Of a stretch of DNA of 64,000 nt, positions 59,964 through 64,000 are shown piece after piece; positions within the stretch are counted from its first letter, which is position 1; every line of letters starts with the position of its first letter. Made by a program: the position numbers and the translations under genes. The stretch is from Clostridia bacterium (GTDB taxonomy: Bacteria; Bacillota; Clostridia; Christensenellales; Aristaeellaceae). The stretch is from contig JAFXBE010000007.1 in the NCBI GenBank assembly GCA_017516765.1, positions 1 to 64,000 of the forward strand. Reading direction: 5' to 3'. Below the pieces are notes generated by a model. That model did not search any database, was not told the DNA's origin, and saw only the letters and a list, made by a program, of their open reading frames with translations.

Positions 59964-60890
59964 ATGAGCAGTTTTGAGAATCTCCGCATTGTGGACAACT
60001 TCTACCAGACATCCCTGTTCTTCCCTATGCCCACGGTCATCATCAGCACCCTGTGCGACGACGGCAGCACCAATCTGGGCCCCTACTCGCTGGTGCAGCC
60101 CTACTATGTGGCGGGCAAGGATTACTATGCCATGCTGCTCAGCTGCCGCAACTCGTCCAACACCGCCCAGAACATTCTGAAAAACGGCAAGTGCACCCTC
60201 AACTTTATCGATGATAAGCCCGCCACCTTCAAGGAGGCGGTCAAGCTGTCCTGGCCCGGCGACAAGCCCGAGGACAAGATGCCCAAGTGCAAATTCCGGC
60301 TGGAAAAGTCCCTGCTGGAGGAAGAAACCGGCGAAGCCCGCCCCATGGTGCTGACCGATGCCATTCAGGCCATCGAATGCACCTGGGTGCGTGAGCTGGA
60401 CGGTGCCGATCGGGATCAGCCCGGCGAACTGAACGGCTACGAGCCGCCCTACCACGATTTCAACGGCATCACCTCCAAGTTCGGCGCTCACTTCATCCTG
60501 AAGATCGACAAAATCCTGATGAAGAAAAAGTACGCCGATGCCATCATCAACGGCGTAAAGGCCAAAGATTTCCCCGCCCTGCCGGTGGATTACGGCTACC
60601 GGGATTCCAAAAACTTCTGGTTCCACCGCAAGACCCGCATGCGCGCCGAGCTTTTGCAGGTGCGTCAGGCCTCGCTGGAATCCGTCCGCTATGCCGCCGA
60701 CCGCGCCGATGATACCGTCAAGTTCACCGACGAAGCCCTCATGACCATTCTGGGCGTGCCCCGGGTGTTCCTGTCCGTGGTGCTCAAAGGCTGCGTGGCT
60801 TGGGCGAAGGAAAACAACGTAACGCTGGTCACCGCCGAGCATATGCAGATCATCAACGACAAGCGTGCCAAGGAAAAGGCGAAGAAGTAA
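59964..60890 (+). CDS. Flavin reductase-like (flavoredoxin) protein with PCP_red-like tail
   Basis: A 308-residue protein. Residues about 15-210 match the FMN-binding flavin reductase-like/flavoredoxin fold: FYQTSLFFPMPTVIISTLCDDGSTNLGPYSLVQPYYV, LSCRNSSNTAQNILKNGKCTLNFI. The last 60 residues (FTDEALMTILGVPRVFLSVVLKGCVAWAKENNVTLVTAEHM) look like the small helical domain seen in proto-chlorophyllide reductase-type proteins (PCP_red); this part is a tentative match. AAAGGAGG is upstream of the ATG. It may supply reduced flavin or bind FMN for the other redox genes of the operon. Confidence 0.8.
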   Translation: MSSFENLRIVDNFYQTSLFFPMPTVIISTLCDDGSTNLGPYSLVQPYYVAGKDYYAMLLSCRNSSNTAQNILKNGKCTLNFIDDKPATFKEAVKLSWPGDKPEDKMPKCKFRLEKSLLEEETGEARPMVLTDAIQAIECTWVRELDGADRDQPGELNGYEPPYHDFNGITSKFGAHFILKIDKILMKKKYADAIINGVKAKDFPALPVDYGYRDSKNFWFHRKTRMRAELLQVRQASLESVRYAADRADDTVKFTDEALMTILGVPRVFLSVVLKGCVAWAKENNVTLVTAEHMQIINDKRAKEKAKK

Positions 60891-60905
60891 AGGAGGAAAC
60901 CAACC

Positions 60906-61760
60906 ATGAAGATCGTTCTTGCAGGCGCTTTCGGCAATCTGGGCGCAGAGATCCTCAAATGTCTGTGCGCTGCCGGCCACGAAACAGTGGCGGCGGATGT
61001 CCGCGAAACCCCTCCTCCCGGCTGCGAAGGGAAGTACACTTTTGTACAGATCGATGCCACCAAACCCGAGACCATGAAGGGACTGTGCGATGGGGCGGAG
61101 GTGGTCATTACCACAGTGGGTCTCACCGGCGCTTCCACCGCCGTTACCTCTTACGATATCGACTATCAGGGCAACATGAACCTTTACGCCGAAGCCAAAG
61201 CCGCCGGTGTGAAGAAGTTCAACTACGTCTCCGTTATCTCCTGCGACGAGCCCGGCGCGGAAAAAGTGCCTATGCTCCACGCCAAGTATCTGGTGGAGGA
61301 GGATATCAAGAAGGAAGCCATGGATTGGGTCATCTACCGTCCCACCGGCTACTTCTACGATATCTGCAAGGTCTTCAAGCCCTATGTGGATAAGGGCGAG
61401 ATGCAGCTGCTCAAGGGCTTTGGCGGCGTGAAGGCCAACGTGGTGGATTGCCCCGACTTTGCCCGGTTCATTGTGGATCACATGTGCGATACCAACGTCA
61501 CCTATAACGTGGGCGGCAAGGAGACCTATACCTACGAAGAAATGGCAAAGCTGTGCTTTGACGCTGCGGGGAAGCCCCTCAAGATCAAGTGGGCGCCCGT
61601 CTGGCTGTTCGGCATCCTTGCCAACCTGCCCAAAATCAAGAAAGCGGGCAAGCACGACATCATCCTCTTCTCCAAGTGGACGCTGAGCCACGATCTGGTG
61701 GGCGACACCGTCGTGGGTGAGAAGAGCTTTGCCGAATACATCAAGAGCTACTTTGGTTAA
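60906..61760 (+). CDS. NAD(P)-binding SDR (NmrA/atypical) family oxidoreductase
   Basis: A 284-residue Rossmann protein of the atypical/extended short-chain dehydrogenase group. KIVLAGAFGNLGAEILKCL binds the dinucleotide (GAxGxxG form), and YVSVISCDEPGAEKVPMLHAKYLVEEDIK replaces the canonical YxxxK (Tyr missing; HAK instead). VIYRPTGYFYDI matches the NmrA/nucleoside-diphosphate-sugar epimerase-like C-terminal part. AAGGAGG precedes the ATG, 15 nt after the previous stop. It is the third gene of the TetR operon. Substrate unknown. Confidence 0.85.
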   Translation: MKIVLAGAFGNLGAEILKCLCAAGHETVAADVRETPPPGCEGKYTFVQIDATKPETMKGLCDGAEVVITTVGLTGASTAVTSYDIDYQGNMNLYAEAKAAGVKKFNYVSVISCDEPGAEKVPMLHAKYLVEEDIKKEAMDWVIYRPTGYFYDICKVFKPYVDKGEMQLLKGFGGVKANVVDCPDFARFIVDHMCDTNVTYNVGGKETYTYEEMAKLCFDAAGKPLKIKWAPVWLFGILANLPKIKKAGKHDIILFSKWTLSHDLVGDTVVGEKSFAEYIKSYFG

Positions 61761-61774
61761 GGAGGAACATCACC

Positions 61775-62587
61775 ATGCCCTGGGATCTGCTTGGAATCCT
61801 GCTCATCGTCTGCGCGGTGGCCTGCGCTGTCGGTTTTTATAAGTTCGTATACTTCCTGTCCATCGGCTATGGTTTTGCGGTGGCTGCCGGCGGCATCGCC
61901 ACGCTGATCATGTACTTTGTCAACCCTTCCGCTACGCCGCTCTGGATCATGCTGGCGGAATGCGTGCTGTTCGTCTGTTACGGCGTCCGCCTCAGCGGCT
62001 TTTTGCTGGTGCGTGAGCTGAAAAGCCTCACCTTCCGCAAGACCGATGTGGCAAAGGATACCCTGAACAAGAACAGCGAAAAGAAGATGCCCGTCTTTGT
62101 GCTGGTCACCATCTGGGTGAGTGTTGCCATCCTGTACACCGCTCAGGTCAGCCCCATGCTGTTCCGCTATACCAATGCCTCCGTGGATGCGATCGTACCT
62201 GTGATCGGCTTTGCGGTGTCCGTATTTGGTCTGGTGCTGGAATCCATCGCCGACAACCAGAAGTCCGCCCAGAAGAAGGAACGCCCCGACATGGTGGCTA
62301 CCAAGGGTCTGTACAGGATCTGCCGCTGCCCCAACTACTTCGGCGAGATCCTGTTCTGGACGGGCGTGTTCATCAGCGGTCTTACCACCTATGCGGGTGC
62401 GGGACAGTGGATCACCGCCGTGCTGGCATACATCTGCATCGTGTACATCATGTTCAACGGCGCCCAGCGTCTGGAGAAGCGTCAGATGGCCCGCTACGGC
62501 GACAACGCCGAGTATACCGCCTACGCCGACAAGACCCCCATCATTATCCCCCTGCTGCCTGTTTACCACCTGAACAAGAAGGTCTGA
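61775..62587 (+). CDS. DUF1295 (steroid 5-alpha-reductase-like) membrane protein
   Basis: A 270-residue integral membrane protein with about seven helices. The C-terminal PNYFGEILFWTGVFISGL...QWITAVLAYICIVYIMF...RLEKRQMARYGDNAEYTAYADKTPIIIPLLPV matches DUF1295, the clan of steroid 5-alpha reductases and isoprenylcysteine methyltransferases. The N-terminal half is a set of hydrophobic helices. AAGGAGG lies before the ATG. Its operon partners are a flavin reductase-like protein and an NAD(P)-binding oxidoreductase, which fits a membrane-lipid or sterol reduction; no substrate evidence exists. Confidence 0.85.
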   Translation: MPWDLLGILLIVCAVACAVGFYKFVYFLSIGYGFAVAAGGIATLIMYFVNPSATPLWIMLAECVLFVCYGVRLSGFLLVRELKSLTFRKTDVAKDTLNKNSEKKMPVFVLVTIWVSVAILYTAQVSPMLFRYTNASVDAIVPVIGFAVSVFGLVLESIADNQKSAQKKERPDMVATKGLYRICRCPNYFGEILFWTGVFISGLTTYAGAGQWITAVLAYICIVYIMFNGAQRLEKRQMARYGDNAEYTAYADKTPIIIPLLPVYHLNKKV

Positions 62588-62621
62588 TCCTCTTGCATCC
62601 TCACACAAAGGAGGCATTGCC

Positions 62622-63251
62622 ATGAATGACTTTTCCGTTGCCATGGCGCTGGTTGACTATATACCCGTTGTGCTTTTTGCCGCCGCCGGAGTAATCCTGA
62701 TGCGTGATCTGTACAGCAAAATGAGCAAGGGAGCCTTTGCACTCTTTGCTGCAGGTGTCATCGACGTGACCATCGCCGGAGCGTTGAAAGCCACATGGAA
62801 GCTGCTCTATGCTGCCAATGTTTGCGACTTTGCTGCCCTCAATGCCATGTTTTTCCCGGTGCAGTCCATCGGCTTCCTGCTGGCTGGTATCGCCATGCTG
62901 GCGATGCTTCTGCACCCGCAGGCGGAACATACTGCGCTGGCGATAGCTCCGCCTGTGTTCAGCGGCACCTTTGTGTTCGTCGGTCTCATGGTGGCAGGGT
63001 TGGGCATGATGGATGCGGTATTGTGCATCCTTTCTGCCAAACTGAAAAAGCCGTGGCTCATCGCTGTCTTTGCGGTATCCTTCCTGTGCTCGCTGGGCAT
63101 GGGATATTTGTCAAGCAAGGATTTTGCCGAAGCCGCCATGAACTGGATCGCCGAGGGCGTGAACGTGGTGGGGCAGGGGCTGCTCCTGTTGGGTACCGTG
63201 CTGCTGCACAAGGCAGGGCTGAAGGAAATGAAAAGCTGCCGGGAGGCATAA
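62622..63251 (+). CDS. Multi-pass membrane protein, unknown function
   Basis: A 209-residue protein with six or seven hydrophobic segments and short loops; I do not recognise the family. MNDFSVAMALVDYIPVVLFAAAGVILMRDLYSKMSKGAFALFAAG begins it. AAAGGAGG lies 8 nt upstream of the ATG, and it ends the TetR operon. It may be a subunit or partner of the DUF1295 protein just upstream. Confidence 0.78.
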   Translation: MNDFSVAMALVDYIPVVLFAAAGVILMRDLYSKMSKGAFALFAAGVIDVTIAGALKATWKLLYAANVCDFAALNAMFFPVQSIGFLLAGIAMLAMLLHPQAEHTALAIAPPVFSGTFVFVGLMVAGLGMMDAVLCILSAKLKKPWLIAVFAVSFLCSLGMGYLSSKDFAEAAMNWIAEGVNVVGQGLLLLGTVLLHKAGLKEMKSCREA

Positions 63252-63262
63252 GGAGAATCAAA

Positions 63263-63297
63263 CAAGGGCGTGGAGCTTGGGTTCCACGCTCTTGTTA
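63263..63297 (+). terminator. Terminator-like hairpin of the TetR operon
   Basis: CAAGGGCGTGGA, 8-nt loop, TCCACGCTCTTG (one G·U pair), 11 nt after the last stop, followed by TTAC. The U-tract is weak. Confidence 0.6.
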
Positions 63298-63300
63298 CAG

Positions 63301-63553
63301 ACTGTCAAAGAAGTCCCAGAGGTATGGTCGGGCCGCAGCCCTCCGATTGTCAATCCGAAACCAGCGGCGTGCATTGCGACCCAAAGCCGACCTGTGGTCG
63401 GCTTTGGGCTTCGGCGCTGCGGCAGCGCTATCGCGCTGTCCTCACGCCTCGGTTCACTGCGTTCACCCTTCCGGTGGTTTCGGAACCCTTGCGTAGCAAG
63501 GGGTTCCTATCGCCGTTTGCCGCCCGGGGAGCCGTAGGCTCCTAGGCAAACGG
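63301..63553. repeat. Structured interspersed repeat, right copy
   Basis: Bases 63481-63542 are the inverted copy of 1-62 (one mismatch), and 63301-63360 match the distal part of the left copy. Between them sits an extra segment of roughly 115 nt rich in hairpins, for example CCCAAAGCCGACC/GGTCGGCTTTGGG (63380-63408). At the right end CCGTTTGCC (63513-63521) pairs with GGCAAACGG (63545-63553) and encloses GGAGCCGTAGGCTCC. No ORF of recognisable family lies within it. It fills most of the 387-nt gap before the DUF1836 gene. Confidence 0.8.
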
Positions 63554-63563
63554 TGCAAAAGTC

Positions 63564-63596
63564 GTCAAAAAAGCCGCCGCAGGCGTGTTTTTTGAC
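63564..63596. terminator. Bidirectional terminator between the repeat and the DUF1836 gene
   Basis: GTCAAAAAA and TTTTTTGAC flank a GC-rich stem (CGCC-GCA-GGCG), giving T-runs after the stem on both strands. A further CCCCGGTAC...GTGCCGGGG hairpin lies at about 63606-63630. Confidence 0.75.
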
Positions 63597-63638
63597 AAGC
63601 TGACAACCCCGGTACAGAGCGTGCCGGGGCTGTGTTCG

Positions 63639-64000
63639 TTATTCCTCCGAATCGGAAAGCTGCTTGAAGCATGCGTTCAGAAAGATCACATGGGATACCG
63701 CCGTGATCGCGCTGCGCAGCATTTCCTTTTCGATGCTGTTGGTCTCGCCGATGTCGTCCATGGCATCCTTCAGCCCGAAACGGTAGTGGAGCACGTTTTC
63801 CAGCTCCATGCAGAAATAATCGTAGGCGGTGCGGGTGTCGTACACTTTTTTCTGGCGGGAAAACAGGATATCCACCTGCTCCAGCTGCACCACCTGCTTC
63901 AGCAGCGTAAGCGCGGTAATGTAGGCAATGTGCTGGGCGTAGTACTGCTTCTTGACCGGGTTTTCGATCAGCCCCATCTTTACATAGTTGCGCACCATCG
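63639..64000 (-). CDS. DUF1836 family protein, N terminus beyond the window
   Basis: The visible C-terminal part (about 120 residues) reads MVRNYVKMGLIENPVKKQYYAQHIAYITALTLLKQVVQLEQV, which matches the DUF1836 pattern (a helix-turn-helix-like segment with NYVK..LI..P.KK.Y), followed by a helical tail ending ACFKQLSDSEE. The apparent first Met is probably internal; the gene continues past base 64000. DUF1836 proteins are small predicted DNA-binding proteins of Firmicutes with unknown targets. Confidence 0.8.
   Translation of the reverse strand, partial: MVRNYVKMGLIENPVKKQYYAQHIAYITALTLLKQVVQLEQVDILFSRQKKVYDTRTAYDYFCMELENVLHYRFGLKDAMDDIGETNSIEKEMLRSAITAVSHVIFLNACFKQLSDSEE

Noticed and set aside
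59457..61691. Minus-strand ORF of about 740 codons opposite the TetR operon
   Set aside because: Shadow of three recognisable plus-strand genes.

Overview
The window is GC-rich (about 60 %) DNA from a low-copy-gene, gut-type Firmicute. The gene orders frr–uppS–cdsA–dxr–rseP, site-2 protease–scpA–scpB and mrnC–thyX–rlmB–rae1–sigH, a PolC-type replicase, strong GGAGG ribosome binding sites and many TTGACA/TATAAT-like promoters all point to Clostridia, most likely the Oscillospiraceae/Ruminococcaceae (Clostridium cluster IV). This is inference from gene content; no rRNA gene is present. Most of the window is ordinary chromosome. There is one tRNA gene, tRNA-Ala(GGC), no CRISPR array, no transposase and no complete prophage.

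Layout. 0.2–3.4 kb: a minus-strand operon with a site-2 protease, ScpA, ScpB and a coiled-coil membrane protein. 3.7–6.3 kb: iron alcohol dehydrogenase and a MATE exporter. 6.5–15.4 kb, minus: a secreted repeat protein, a DUF1351-like/DnaQ exonuclease fusion, PolC and IspG. 15.7–20.8 kb, plus: frr, a small ORF, uppS, cdsA, dxr and rseP (translation, undecaprenyl phosphate, phospholipid and isoprenoid supply). 20.9–24.7 kb: an AraC regulator, 6-phosphofructokinase and a BspA-like surface protein. 25.1–26.1 kb: tRNA-Ala and an AT-rich island with an unknown ORF and helically phased GCACCCA repeats. 26.2–31.6 kb: a glycan cluster (GH151-like fucosidase, aldo/keto reductase, GH42 beta-galactosidase). 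31.8–33.0 kb: cwlD, flanked on both sides by clusters of DnaA-box sequences.

33.2–42.6 kb: a long plus-strand run for RNA processing, dTMP synthesis, SigH, then a divisome/elongation set (FHA-like protein, SEDS glycosyltransferase, class B PBP) and an S41 protease. 43–52.8 kb: aconitase, XpaC/TelA, LemA-like/TPM pair, AzlC/AzlD, ribosomal protein S20, an MBL–Nudix fusion, a DUF6054-like protein and RpiB. 52.9–58.6 kb: mixed strands with a Nudix enzyme, membrane proteins, an XRE regulator, a phosphoesterase and an ABC-F ATPase. 58.7–59.3 kb: a MazEF-type toxin–antitoxin pair with an operator palindrome on its -10 box. 59.4–63.3 kb: a TetR-controlled five-gene redox/membrane operon including a DUF1295 steroid-reductase-like protein. 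The window ends in a DUF1836 gene cut by the edge. A structured 62-bp repeat core occurs in opposite orientation at both ends of the window.

The most notable items are the twin DnaA-box clusters around cwlD, the MazEF and TetR operators, the phased repeats at 25.9 kb, the TetR/DUF1295 operon, two domain fusions (DUF1351–DnaQ, MBL–Nudix), the inversion of ispG–polC relative to their usual partners, and the hairpin-rich interspersed repeat.
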